DNA of 64,000 nt, taken from assembly GCF_001442805.1 (NCBI RefSeq), contig NZ_CP011131.1, forward strand, positions 3,658,001-3,722,000, written 5' to 3'. The notes beneath the pieces were generated by a model. That model had not been told where the DNA came from. It saw nothing but the letters and a program-made list of their open reading frames with translations, and did not search any database. The DNA is from Lysobacter gummosus. GTDB lineage: Bacteria; Pseudomonadota; Gammaproteobacteria; Xanthomonadales; Xanthomonadaceae. The first letter of the stretch is position 1. Each line of letters opens with the position of its first letter. The position numbers were made by a program, and so were the translations under genes. This document shows positions 24,060 through 32,307 of this stretch, one piece after another.

Positions 24060-26174
24060 TTACAACGACGCGTTCGCGTCGCTCAAATCTCGCTGCGATT
24101 GCTCCACCGCTTCGCGCGCGGCGCGCATCGCATCGCGGCGGATTTTTTCGACGTCCGCCCGCTGCTGCTGGGCTTCGCGGCTGCTGCTCATCGCATCGCG
24201 GCGAATCTTTTCGACATCCACTTGCTGCCGCGCTTCGCGGCTGGCGCGCAGCGCGTCGCGGCGGATCTGCGCGCTGTCGGCCGTCTGCCGCTGCGCATCG
24301 CGACGGGCCTGCTCGGCGATGCGACGGATTTGCGCGCTGTCGGGCACGTAGCGCGTCGCGTCGCGGCGGATGCGCTCGGCATCGCGCGCCTGCTGCTGTG
24401 CGTCGCGGCGCGCTTGCGCGGCCTCGCGCAGGGCCTGGTCGCGGTCGAGCTGCGCCTCGCGGCGTGCTTGTTCGCCGTCGCGCCTGGCCTGCTGCCGGGC
24501 CTGTTGCGCATCGCGCAGCGCACTCTGCCTGGCTTGCTGCGCCTCGCGTTGCGCGTCGCTCCGGGCGCGCTCGCCTTCGCGTTGCGCATCGCGGCGAGCC
24601 TGTTCGGCGTCGCGACGGGCCTGGGCGGCGTCGCGCTGCGCCTGTTCGGCATCGCGGCGGCCCTGTTCGCGCGCACGCTGGCCTTCTTCCTGCGCCCGAC
24701 GCGCGGCGTCGCGCGCTTCACGCTGGGTGCCGACCGCTTCGCGCCGGGCGTCGGCCGCGGCGCGCTGCGCATCGCGGCTGGCGACTTCGGCGTCGCGCTC
24801 GGCCTGGCGGCCGGCGCGTTCGGCGTCGCGGCCGGCCTGCTCGGCTTCGCGTCCGGCTTGCTCAGCCTCGCGCATCGCCTTGGCGGCCTCGCGGCTCGCG
24901 CGCTCGGCATCGATGCCGGCCTGCTTGGCGTCGCTCATGCGCTGTTGCAGGCGCGCTCGGGTGGCCGGATCGCGCACGATTTCGTAGCGGCCGTCGTCGC
25001 CGACGCGGTAGTACTCGCCGCCCTTCACCGCCCAGATTTCCGGCTTGCCGCCGCCCTTGAGTTCGGTGATGCGGGTTTCGCCGTCGCGCGAATCGGAATG
25101 GATCGACACGGTCTGCGACTGAGTTTTCGGCGCGCGCTCGCCGGCGGCGGCGGCGGTCACGCGGTAAGGCACCAGCCCCAGCAGCACCACGGCCGCGGTC
25201 AGGACCAGCCCTGCGATGTGCGAGGACGGAGTCGCGTTCTGCAACATGGTCAGTCTCCTCTTCAGAACGACATAAGTGGGCGACGCGCTGGCCACGCCGG
25301 CCGCGGGCCGCGGCGCGACGCCCAGGCGCAGCAGCAGACGGCCGTAGTCGTGCGCCGCATAACGCTGGCTTTCGAGCACGGCGGCGTCGCAAGCGGCTTC
25401 GCGCGCGATCGAGTACTCGCGCGCGATGACGTGCGCGAGCGGATGAAAGAAGAACAGGTGCTGCACCATCGCCGGCACCCAGCCCCACCACAGATCGCGG
25501 CGGCGCACGTGGACCAGTTCGTGATGCAAGGCCATCGACAGCTCTTCGCTGTTCAACTGCGGCGCTCGCGCACCGGGGAGCAGCACCGCGGCCGGCCACG
25601 GGCCGATCAGCTGCGGCGAATGGATCTGCGCCGACAGACGCAGCGGCGGCAGGCGGCGCAGCCCGAGGCTGTCGCCGAGCGCGCGATAGGCCCGCAGCAC
25701 GTGCGCTTGTTCGCACGGCTGCGAATCGGCGACGCGGCGGCGCGCGGCGGCATAACCACGCGCGCTGGCGATCGCGACCAGGACGAAACCCGACAGCCAC
25801 AGCGCGGCGAACACCAGCGGCCACGACAACCAGTCCGCGCCGGCCATCTGTTCGCCGACGGCCGGCGCCGCGGCGAGGTCGGCGCGGGTCACGAAATACG
25901 GCAATTGCGCGGCCGACGACAGCGGCGGCGCGGGCTGCGTCGTGAGCGCCGCGTCGTTCCACGAGGCCGGCAGCAACGGCAGGCTCAACGGCGTCGGCCA
26001 CAGCGCGCCGAGCAACAGTTGCAGCGCCGCGCACCACCACAGCCAGCAGCGCATCGCCGCGCTCAGTCGCAGATAGCGGCACAGCAGCCACACCGCCGCG
26101 ACCACCAGCACCGATTGCAATCCGGCCGCGACCAGGCGCGGCAGCAGGGTCTCGCCAATCCAGTCCAGACTCAT
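24060..26174 (-). CDS. M56 (BlaR1-like) membrane metallopeptidase with long Arg/Ala/Gln coiled-coil tail
   Basis: 704-aa protein with two unlike halves. Residues 1 to about 340 are an M56 membrane peptidase: hydrophobic helices near 17-60, 119-140 and 318-340, and the zinc motif HELVH (218-222) followed by AREAACDAAVL (257-267), the third-ligand region. Residues about 350-410 contain a repeated GGEYYRVGDDGRYEIV segment. From about 415 to the end is a highly repetitive, charged coiled coil (variants of EQARRDAQ and IRRDAMR), with DSAQIRR and VEKIRRD duplicated near the end. There is no penicillin-binding sensor domain as in BlaR1. It follows a blaI-type gene by 1 nt and should cleave that repressor in response to a signal (inference). 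Confidence 0.85.
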   Translation of the reverse strand: MSLDWIGETLLPRLVAAGLQSVLVVAAVWLLCRYLRLSAAMRCWLWWCAALQLLLGALWPTPLSLPLLPASWNDAALTTQPAPPLSSAAQLPYFVTRADLAAAPAVGEQMAGADWLSWPLVFAALWLSGFVLVAIASARGYAAARRRVADSQPCEQAHVLRAYRALGDSLGLRRLPPLRLSAQIHSPQLIGPWPAAVLLPGARAPQLNSEELSMALHHELVHVRRRDLWWGWVPAMVQHLFFFHPLAHVIAREYSIAREAACDAAVLESQRYAAHDYGRLLLRLGVAPRPAAGVASASPTYVVLKRRLTMLQNATPSSHIAGLVLTAAVVLLGLVPYRVTAAAAGERAPKTQSQTVSIHSDSRDGETRITELKGGGKPEIWAVKGGEYYRVGDDGRYEIVRDPATRARLQQRMSDAKQAGIDAERASREAAKAMREAEQAGREAEQAGRDAERAGRQAERDAEVASRDAQRAAADARREAVGTQREARDAARRAQEEGQRAREQGRRDAEQAQRDAAQARRDAEQARRDAQREGERARSDAQREAQQARQSALRDAQQARQQARRDGEQARREAQLDRDQALREAAQARRDAQQQARDAERIRRDATRYVPDSAQIRRIAEQARRDAQRQTADSAQIRRDALRASREARQQVDVEKIRRDAMSSSREAQQQRADVEKIRRDAMRAAREAVEQSQRDLSDANASL

Positions 26175-26175
26175 C

Positions 26176-26562
26176 TCAATTCTCCTTGCGGCGCGACTGC
26201 AGATCGGCGACCAGGCTTTCCAGCTCGGCCAGTTCGTCGTCGCTGACCTGCGCGCGTTGCGACATCCAGGCCACGAACGGCGAGACCGAGCCTTGCAGCG
26301 TGTTGGCGACGAACTTGGCCACGGCCGAGCGCATCACGTCGTCGGGTTCGGTCGCGGTGGAATAGCGGTACACCCCGCCGACCTTGCGCCGGCGCAGATA
26401 GGACTTGGCGCGCAGGCGCTCCATCATGGTCAGCACGGTCGAGCGCGCCAGTCCGCGCGGCTCGCCGTAGCCGGCGGCGACGTCGCCGACCGAGGCCTCG
26501 CCCTGTTCGGAGAGGTATTGCAGCAGCGCCAGCTCCTGGTCGCCGATGGATTTCTGGGTCAT
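26176..26562 (-). CDS. BlaI/MecI/CopY family winged-helix repressor
   Basis: 128-aa dimeric repressor. AGGAG 5 nt before the ATG sets the start (MTQKSIGDQELALLQYLSEQGEASVGDVAA). The winged helix follows (GLARSTVLTMMERLRAKSYLRRRKVGGVYRYSTATE), and the C-terminal helices provide dimerisation and the protease-sensitive region. It overlaps nothing but is only 1 nt from the M56 peptidase gene, the classic repressor/protease pair. Two TACA...TGTA-type palindromes in front of it (26576-26618) are probably its own operators, so the pair should be autoregulated. Confidence 0.92.
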   Translation of the reverse strand: MTQKSIGDQELALLQYLSEQGEASVGDVAAGYGEPRGLARSTVLTMMERLRAKSYLRRRKVGGVYRYSTATEPDDVMRSAVAKFVANTLQGSVSPFVAWMSQRAQVSDDELAELESLVADLQSRRKEN

Positions 26563-26575
26563 GGCCGCTCCTTGA

Positions 26576-26618
26576 CTACAGCTGTAGCCAAGGGTGCGTG
26601 TGACTACAGACGTAGTCA
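26576..26618 (-). promoter_or_regulatory. Twin BlaI-type operators upstream of the repressor gene
   Basis: Site 1 is the perfect 12-bp palindrome CTACAGCTGTAG (26576-26587). Site 2 is TGACTAC-AGAC-GTAGTCA (26601-26618), a 7-bp inverted repeat. Centres are 28 bp apart. Both share the CTACA/TGTAG-like half-site known for BlaI/MecI operators. Minus-strand TTGACT (plus 26614-26619) inside site 2 could be a -35 element, so binding would block transcription. Confidence 0.7.
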
Positions 26619-27085
26619 AGCCTGCAGAAAGTCATGGGCCGGATCCCGCGGGGCAGAGACAGGTATCGATGTCGAGGTGGCGGGAAAGGTTTAAGAGACG
26701 GCGGCGATCGATGGCGGACCAGGGCTCGGGCGGCCTCGCGGGGATAATTGCGGCGATGCCTCTCTGTGGGCTCATGGATGCGAAATCGACATCGCGTCCC
26801 GCGAAGCGCATTCGACGACAGCATCTCGACAGCTTGCGATGTTGGTGCACGTCGACGCACTCGCGCGCTACTAAACGGCGATCGCAAACGATCTGGAATT
26901 TCGCCGCGCGGCCGTCAGATTGTCATCGATGCCACGCGATCGAAACGCTCGCGCGATTCACGCCGCGACACGCATATCGCCGCGCGATACCGCAATGAAA
27001 TGTTATGCCGTACCAACGCCGCGCCGCCGCATCGCTCAAACCGCAAACACCGAAGGAAAAGCCCGATCTGCGACGCGAGGCGCGC
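26619..27085. other. Noncoding gap between the BlaI operators and the CDF promoter
   Basis: About 470 bp without a gene I can support. Open frames here lack ribosome-binding sites and family-like sequence. No REP copy, hairpin with a U tract or tRNA-like fold is visible. Confidence 0.5.
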
Positions 27086-27115
27086 TTAACGGCCTCCGCC
27101 GCGACCCTGTAATAG
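27086..27115 (+). promoter_or_regulatory. Possible promoter for the CDF transporter gene
   Basis: TTAACG (27086-27091) and TAATAG (27110-27115) are separated by 18 bp. The predicted start of transcription is about 27 nt before the ATG. Confidence 0.45.
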
Positions 27116-27148
27116 TGTTCACGCCGACGGCCGTGACAGCATGTGCGC

Positions 27149-28213
27149 ATGCACTCGCACAACCACCACGGTCACCACCACGGCCTCAGCGGCACCCGCG
27201 CGTTCGCCGCGGTGACCTTGATCAATCTCGCCTACACCGCGCTGGAAGCCGGCTACGGCTTCATGACCAATTCGCTGGCGCTACTGTCGGACGCTCTGCA
27301 CAACTTCGGCGACGTGCTCGGCCTGGGCCTGGCCTGGGGCGCGGCGGCGCTGGCCAAGCGCGCGCCGACCGATCGCCACACCTACGGCTGGCGCCGCGCG
27401 ACCTTGCTCTCGCCGCTGGCCAACGCGCTGCTGCTGGTCGGTTTCTCCGGCGCGCTGGGCTGGGAGGCGATCCGCCGCTTCAGCGCGCCACCGGAGATTC
27501 CCGCCTTGCCGGTGATCATCGTCGCCGCGCTCGGTATCGCGGTGAATCTCGGCGCCGCCTGGCTGGTGCGCGACGGCCACGATCACGATCTCAACCGCCG
27601 CGGCGCGTTCCTGCACCTGATGGCCGACGCCGCGGTGTCGCTGGCGGCGGTGCTGGCCGGCGCCGGCATGTGGCTGACCGGCTGGGAATGGCTGGACCCG
27701 GCGATCGCGCTGCTGATCGGCGTGGTGGTCGCGGTCGGCGCGTTCGGGCTGCTGCGCGAGGCGTTCAACGCGGCGATGGACGCGGTGCCGCGCGGGGTCG
27801 ATCGCGGCGAAGTCGAAACGTTGCTGCGCGAACAGCCCGGGGTGATCGCGATCCATCATCTGCACATCTGGTCGCTGGGCGCCGGCGAGATCGCCATGAC
27901 CGCGCATATCGTCCGGCCCGACGACAGCGACCACGACGCCTTCATCGATCGGCTCAATCGCGAACTCGACCGCCGCTTCGGCATCAATCACCCGACCCTG
28001 CAGGTCGAGCACGGCCGCGCCTGCGAGCACGACCGCCACGATCGCGCGCCGCACGGCGACCCCGCGCATGCGGGCGGGCACCATCACGGCCACGATCACG
28101 GCGATCACAGCCACCACGATCACGGCGACCACGCCCACGAGCACGGCGCCGACGGCCACGAAGCCGACACGCCGGCACACCCGCACCCGCACGGCACCAC
28201 GCACCGGCACTGA
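27149..28213 (+). CDS. Cation diffusion facilitator (Zn2+ exporter) with His-rich tail
   Basis: Inner-membrane Zn2+/H+ antiporter of about 354 aa. It starts with a His-rich loop (MHSHNHHGHHHG) and has six hydrophobic helices. The zinc site residues are in TM2 (SDALHNFGD, HxxxD) and TM5 (HLMADAAVSL, HxxxD), the pattern for zinc rather than manganese. The cytoplasmic domain follows (EVETLLREQPGVIAIHHLHIWSLGAGEIAMTAHIV). The last 60 residues are an unusually long His/Asp/Gly tail that probably binds metal. GTG two codons upstream is an alternative start, and no strong SD is seen. Resembles ZitB/CzcD. Confidence 0.9.
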   Translation: MHSHNHHGHHHGLSGTRAFAAVTLINLAYTALEAGYGFMTNSLALLSDALHNFGDVLGLGLAWGAAALAKRAPTDRHTYGWRRATLLSPLANALLLVGFSGALGWEAIRRFSAPPEIPALPVIIVAALGIAVNLGAAWLVRDGHDHDLNRRGAFLHLMADAAVSLAAVLAGAGMWLTGWEWLDPAIALLIGVVVAVGAFGLLREAFNAAMDAVPRGVDRGEVETLLREQPGVIAIHHLHIWSLGAGEIAMTAHIVRPDDSDHDAFIDRLNRELDRRFGINHPTLQVEHGRACEHDRHDRAPHGDPAHAGGHHHGHDHGDHSHHDHGDHAHEHGADGHEADTPAHPHPHGTTHRH

Positions 28214-28462
28214 CCCACGCGCCAGGCCGCCATGCTGCAACGCAGCGAAACCGTCGGCACCTGATCGCCCCGTCCATCCGCGTCCGGGCGAAATCGGCCG
28301 CGATCGCGCGCAAAACGTGACCGATGCCATCGAAAACCCGGGCATCGGTCCATCGCCACGATCCCGCTGCGGCATGCGCAAAACAGCGGCGATCGCGCGC
28401 GCGGCGGCGGTCGCGACAAGGCCGGGGGGCCGGTCGTCGTCCGCAAAACCCGCCCGAGCCCA

Positions 28463-28468
28463 TATAAT
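28463..28468 (+). promoter_or_regulatory. frr -10 element
   Basis: A consensus TATAAT stands 33 bp before the frr ATG. The -35 region is not obvious. It gives frr and the following operon a promoter independent of pyrH. The preceding 250 bp back to the CDF gene contain no gene. Confidence 0.55.
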
Positions 28469-28501
28469 CCCGCGATTACCGCCACTGGAACGGAGCCGGC
28501 G

Positions 28502-29059
28502 ATGCTCAATGAAATCAAGAAAGACGCACAGAACCGCATGGCCAAGAGCGTCGAAGCCTTTCGCCACGACCTGACCAAGATCCGCACCGGGCGCGCCTCC
28601 ACTGCGCTGGTCGATCATCTGAAGGTCAACTACCACGGCTCCGAGATGCCGCTGGGCCAGGTCGCCAGCGTGCAGGTCAGCGATGCGCGCACGCTCACCA
28701 TCACCCCGTGGGAAAAGCAGATCGTCGGCGCGGTCGAAAAGGCCATCCTCGCCTCCGACCTGGGCCTGACCCCCAACACCGCCGGCACCGTGATCCGCAT
28801 CAACCTGCCGGCGCTGACCGAAGAACGCCGCAAGGAACTGACCAAGGTCGTCCACAGCCAGAGCGAGGACGCCAAGGTCGCGATCCGCAATATCCGCCGC
28901 GATGCCAACCATCAGGCCAAGGAATTGCTCAAGGACAAGAAGGTCACCGAGGACGAGTTGCGCGGCTTCGAAGGCGACATCCAGAAGGTCACCGACAGCG
29001 CGATCAAGGACGTGGACGGCGTGGTCAAGTCCAAGGAACAGGAACTGATGGCGGTCTGA
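28502..29059 (+). CDS. frr: Ribosome recycling factor
   Basis: Splits post-termination ribosomes together with EF-G; 185 aa, the standard size. Signature segments are MAKSVEAFRHDLTKIRTGRAS, VNYHGSEMPLGQVASVQV, RTLTITPWEKQIVGAVEKAIL, PNTAGTVIRINLPALTEERRKEL and the C-terminal helix. GGAG lies 6 nt before the ATG. It is the first gene of the long rightward envelope operon, with a consensus -10 just upstream. Confidence 0.98.
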   Translation: MLNEIKKDAQNRMAKSVEAFRHDLTKIRTGRASTALVDHLKVNYHGSEMPLGQVASVQVSDARTLTITPWEKQIVGAVEKAILASDLGLTPNTAGTVIRINLPALTEERRKELTKVVHSQSEDAKVAIRNIRRDANHQAKELLKDKKVTEDELRGFEGDIQKVTDSAIKDVDGVVKSKEQELMAV

Positions 29060-29252
29060 ACGCAGACCATCGCGGCGACCGGCGACCGGTTCATCGGTCG
29101 CAGCCGCGCTGAACTTCTGCGTATCGTGCAGGTCCACAACGGGCAGTGTCCCCGGCCGACTCGCCGACACCGCCGCGCCGCACGATGGACACAGCGGCTT
29201 CCACCCTCGTCCATCGCCCCATCCGTTGCCTGAGGTCCACATCATCGGCGCC

Positions 29253-30020
29253 ATGCCTTCCGAGCCCGCCAACGCCGCGCCCGCACGCATCCCGCGCCAT
29301 CTGGCCGTCATCATGGACGGCAACGGCCGCTGGGCGCAGCGCCGGCGCCGGCCGCGCATCATCGGCCACCGCGCCGGCGCGCGCGCGGTCAATATCTGCA
29401 TCGATTTCTGCATCAACCGCGGCATCCGCGCGCTGACCCTGTTCGCCTTCTCCAGCGAAAACTGGGGCCGGCCCGAGGACGAGGTCGGCGCGTTGATGAA
29501 GCTGTTCCTCAATGCCCTGGAACGCGAGGTCGAGGAACTCGACCGTCGCGGCGTGCGCGTGCGCTTCATCGGCGAACGCGACCGTTTCGCCGCACCGATC
29601 CGCGAACGCATGGCCGCGGCCGAACGCCAGACCCGGAACAACGACGTCCTGCATCTGAGCATCGCCGCCAGCTACGGCGGCCGCTGGGACATCGCCCAGG
29701 CCGCGCGCGGGCTGGCCCAGGACGTGGCCGACGGCCGCCTGGACCCGAACGACATCGACGAAACCCTGCTCGCCTCGCGCATGTCGCTGGCCGACCTGCC
29801 GGCGCCGGATCTGTTCATCCGTACCGGCGGCGACACCCGCATCAGCAACTTCCTGTTGTGGCAGCTGGCCTATACCGAACTGTGGTTCACCGAAGCGCTG
29901 TGGCCGGAAGTCGACGCCGGCCTGCTGCAGAACGCGCTGGACGATTTCGCCAGCCGCGAACGCCGCTTCGGCCTGACCGGGGCGCAGGTCGCGGCCCAGA
30001 CCAACGAGATCGTTGAATGA
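29253..30020 (+). CDS. uppS: Undecaprenyl diphosphate synthase (cis-prenyltransferase)
   Basis: Condenses eight IPP units onto FPP to form the C55 lipid carrier for peptidoglycan and O-antigen. 255 aa from MPSEPANAAPARIPRHLAVIMDGNGRWAQRR. Motif I HLAVIMDGNGRWA holds the catalytic Asp. LTLFAFSSENWGRP and the C-terminal DLFIRTGGDTRISNFLLWQLAYTELWFT complete the family pattern. A TTG nine codons upstream is possible, but the ATG fits the family better. Its stop overlaps the cdsA start (ATGA). Confidence 0.96.
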   Translation: MPSEPANAAPARIPRHLAVIMDGNGRWAQRRRRPRIIGHRAGARAVNICIDFCINRGIRALTLFAFSSENWGRPEDEVGALMKLFLNALEREVEELDRRGVRVRFIGERDRFAAPIRERMAAAERQTRNNDVLHLSIAASYGGRWDIAQAARGLAQDVADGRLDPNDIDETLLASRMSLADLPAPDLFIRTGGDTRISNFLLWQLAYTELWFTEALWPEVDAGLLQNALDDFASRERRFGLTGAQVAAQTNEIVE

Positions 30021-30886
30021 CCCGAACCCGCCTGCTTGCCGCGCTGGTCATGGCACCTGTCGCGATCTCGGCGATCTTGCTGCTGTCTACGCCATGGATC
30101 ACCGCGCTGGCCGCGGTGATCTTCCTGATCGGTCTGTGGGAGTGGTTCGATCTGGCCGAAATCGACGACACCTTGTCGCGCACCGTGCTGCTGGTCGTGC
30201 ACGCGGCGCTGATGGTGGCGATCGTGTGGGCCTCGCGCACCGGCGGGCTCGGCGCCACGCAGGCGCCGATGGTGTTGTTCAAGATCGCTTCGCTGGTCGG
30301 CGTGATCTGGTGGCTGCTGGCCTTCCTGTGGCTGCAGCGCTTCAACTTCGCCAGCGATCACCGCACTTATGCGCGCATGTTCAAGCTCGCCGCGGCCGCG
30401 CTGAGCGTGATCCCGGCCTGGGCCGCGCTGGTCTGGATTCATGCCGAAGGCCCGGTCGGCCTGTTGGGGCTGCCGGACGGACATTGGTGGCTGCTGACCG
30501 CGCTGGCGGTGGTGTGGGCGGCCGATTCGGGCGCGTACTTCGCCGGGCGCAAGTTCGGCATGCTCAAGCTGGCCCCGCGGGTCAGCCCGAACAAGACCGT
30601 CGAAGGCCTGATCGGCGGCGCGTTCGCCGGCGTCGCCGCGGGCGTGGGTTTCTCGCTGCTGGCCGGCGCGACCACCGATCAGCTGCCGTGGGTGGCGCTG
30701 GTGTCCTTCGTCGCGGTGCTGTTCTCGGTGGTCGGCGATCTGTTCGAAAGCCTGCTCAAGCGCCATGTCGGGGTGAAGGATTCGGGCCATCTGATTCCCG
30801 GCCACGGCGGCATTCTCGACCGCATCGACGGCGTCCTCGCCGCGTTGCCGGTGTTCGCGCTGGGCAAGGCGATTTTCGGATTCTGA
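30017..30886 (+). CDS. cdsA: Phosphatidate cytidylyltransferase
   Basis: Integral membrane enzyme making CDP-diacylglycerol from CTP and phosphatidic acid, the entry point of phospholipid synthesis. 289 aa with about eight hydrophobic helices from residue 5 on. The family signature is near the C-terminus: SLLKRHVGVKDSGHLIPGHG followed by GILDRID. An internal NKTVEGLIGG matches CdsA. It is translationally coupled to uppS by a 4-nt overlap and separated from dxr by a repeat element. Confidence 0.97.
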   Translation: MTRTRLLAALVMAPVAISAILLLSTPWITALAAVIFLIGLWEWFDLAEIDDTLSRTVLLVVHAALMVAIVWASRTGGLGATQAPMVLFKIASLVGVIWWLLAFLWLQRFNFASDHRTYARMFKLAAAALSVIPAWAALVWIHAEGPVGLLGLPDGHWWLLTALAVVWAADSGAYFAGRKFGMLKLAPRVSPNKTVEGLIGGAFAGVAAGVGFSLLAGATTDQLPWVALVSFVAVLFSVVGDLFESLLKRHVGVKDSGHLIPGHGGILDRIDGVLAALPVFALGKAIFGF

Positions 30887-30910
30887 TGATGAGTACGCCG
30901 GTTCGCCTGG

Positions 30911-31036
30911 TAGAAGCAAATCCCCCCTGCCCCCCTTTTTCAAAGGGGAGAACGGCAACGGCCCACGCTGCGGTATTGCCAGCGCCATCGGCTTTTCCCC
31001 CCTTTGAAAAAGGGAGGCAGGGGGGATTTGCTCTTA
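30911..31036. repeat. CCCTTTTTCAAAGGG-family element, copy 2, inside the cdsA-dxr gap
   Basis: Outer ends AGCAAATCCCCC and GGGGGATTTGCT (left from 30911, right to 31036) are inverted with small mismatches. Within them lie CCCCCTTTTTCAAAGGGG near 30931 and its complement near 31000. This is a 126-bp version of the 184-bp element at 7404-7587. It must be transcribed with the operon. Confidence 0.8.
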
Positions 31037-31079
31037 CCGCAATGCACATCGCCGCGACAAGCGCGAACGGAGCCCTCGC

Positions 31080-32300
31080 ATGAGCACCCCCGCGCGCAAC
31101 ATCGCCGTGCTCGGCGCCACCGGTTCGATCGGCACCTCCGCGCTCGACGTGATCGCCCGCCACGGCGACAACCTGCGCGCCACCGTGCTTGCCGCCGGCG
31201 GCAAGGTCGATGCGCTGCTCGCGCTGTGCGAGCGCCATCGCCCCGAACACGCGGTCATCGCCGACGAAGCCGGCTTCCCCGCCCTGCGCGAGGGCCTGCG
31301 CGAACGCGGCCTGGCCACCCAGGCGCATTGCGGCGACCAGGCCTTGGTCGAACTGGTGTCCTCGCAGGTCTGCGACACGGTCGTGGCCGCGATCGTCGGC
31401 GCCGCCGGGCTCGCGTCCACCCTGGCCGCGGCCCGCGCCGGCAAGCGCCTGCTGCTGGCGAACAAAGAATCCCTGGTCCTGGCCGGCGAACTGCTGATGC
31501 AGGCCGCGCACGAGGCCGGCGCCTGCATCGTGCCGATCGACAGCGAGCACAACGCGATCTTCCAGTGCCTGCCGACCGCGCAGACCGGCGGCGAACGCGC
31601 CGATACCCGCGCGCACGCCGGTTTGAAGCGGATTCTGCTGACCGCCTCGGGCGGGCCGTTCCGCGGCCGTACACGTTCGGACCTGACCCAGGTCACACCC
31701 GAACAGGCCGTCGCCCACCCGAAATGGTCCATGGGCCCGAAGATTTCCGTCGATTCGGCCACGCTCATGAACAAGGGCCTGGAAGTCATCGAGGCCCACC
31801 ACCTGTTCGGCGTGGAAGGCGAGCGCATCGAGGTTTTGGTGCATCCGCAAAGCCTGGTGCATTCGCTGGTCGAATTCGTCGATGGCTCGACCCTGGCCCA
31901 GCTGGGGCTGCCGGACATGCGCACCGCGCTGGCGGTGGGCTTCGGCTGGCCGCAGCGGATCGAATCGGGGGTGGCCGGACTGGACCTGCTGGCCCACGGC
32001 CGCCTGGATTTCGAACGCCCCGATCTGGAAGCCTTCCCCTGCCTGCGCCTGGCTTTCGAGGCCCTGGCCGCCGGCGGCACCGCTCCGGCGGTGCTCAACG
32101 CCGCCAACGAAGTGGCCGTTTCAGCCTTTCTTCAGCGGCGCGTGGGTTTCCTAGCCATACCCGCGCTGGTCGAGGACACTCTCGCCGCGCTCCCGCCCAC
32201 CCCGGCCAGTTCGCTGGCGGCGTTGCGCGAGGCCGATACCCAGGCCCGACGCCATGCCGAGCAGGCGATCGGTCACGCAGCCCAAGCCTACAGAGCCTGA
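31080..32300 (+). CDS. dxr: 1-deoxy-D-xylulose 5-phosphate reductoisomerase
   Basis: Second enzyme of the MEP isoprenoid pathway; converts DXP to MEP with NADPH. 406 aa. The NADPH-binding loop is [15 protein letters not shown] (11-25). [24 protein letters not shown] (metal and substrate), [10 protein letters not shown] (flexible loop) and [25 protein letters not shown] (catalytic and metal Glu) are all present. It supplies IPP/DMAPP for ispA and uppS in this same window. rseP starts 7 nt later. Confidence 0.97.
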   Translation: MSTPARNIAVLGATGSIGTSALDVIARHGDNLRATVLAAGGKVDALLALCERHRPEHAVIADEAGFPALREGLRERGLATQAHCGDQALVELVSSQVCDTVVAAIVGAAGLASTLAAARAGKRLLLANKESLVLAGELLMQAAHEAGACIVPIDSEHNAIFQCLPTAQTGGERADTRAHAGLKRILLTASGGPFRGRTRSDLTQVTPEQAVAHPKWSMGPKISVDSATLMNKGLEVIEAHHLFGVEGERIEVLVHPQSLVHSLVEFVDGSTLAQLGLPDMRTALAVGFGWPQRIESGVAGLDLLAHGRLDFERPDLEAFPCLRLAFEALAAGGTAPAVLNAANEVAVSAFLQRRVGFLAIPALVEDTLAALPPTPASSLAALREADTQARRHAEQAIGHAAQAYRA

Positions 32301-32307
32301 TACAGCC

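Noticed and set aside
26748..27089. Open frame upstream of the CDF gene
   Set aside because: No SD, Arg-rich composition and no protein-like pattern; it lies in a promoter-containing gap.
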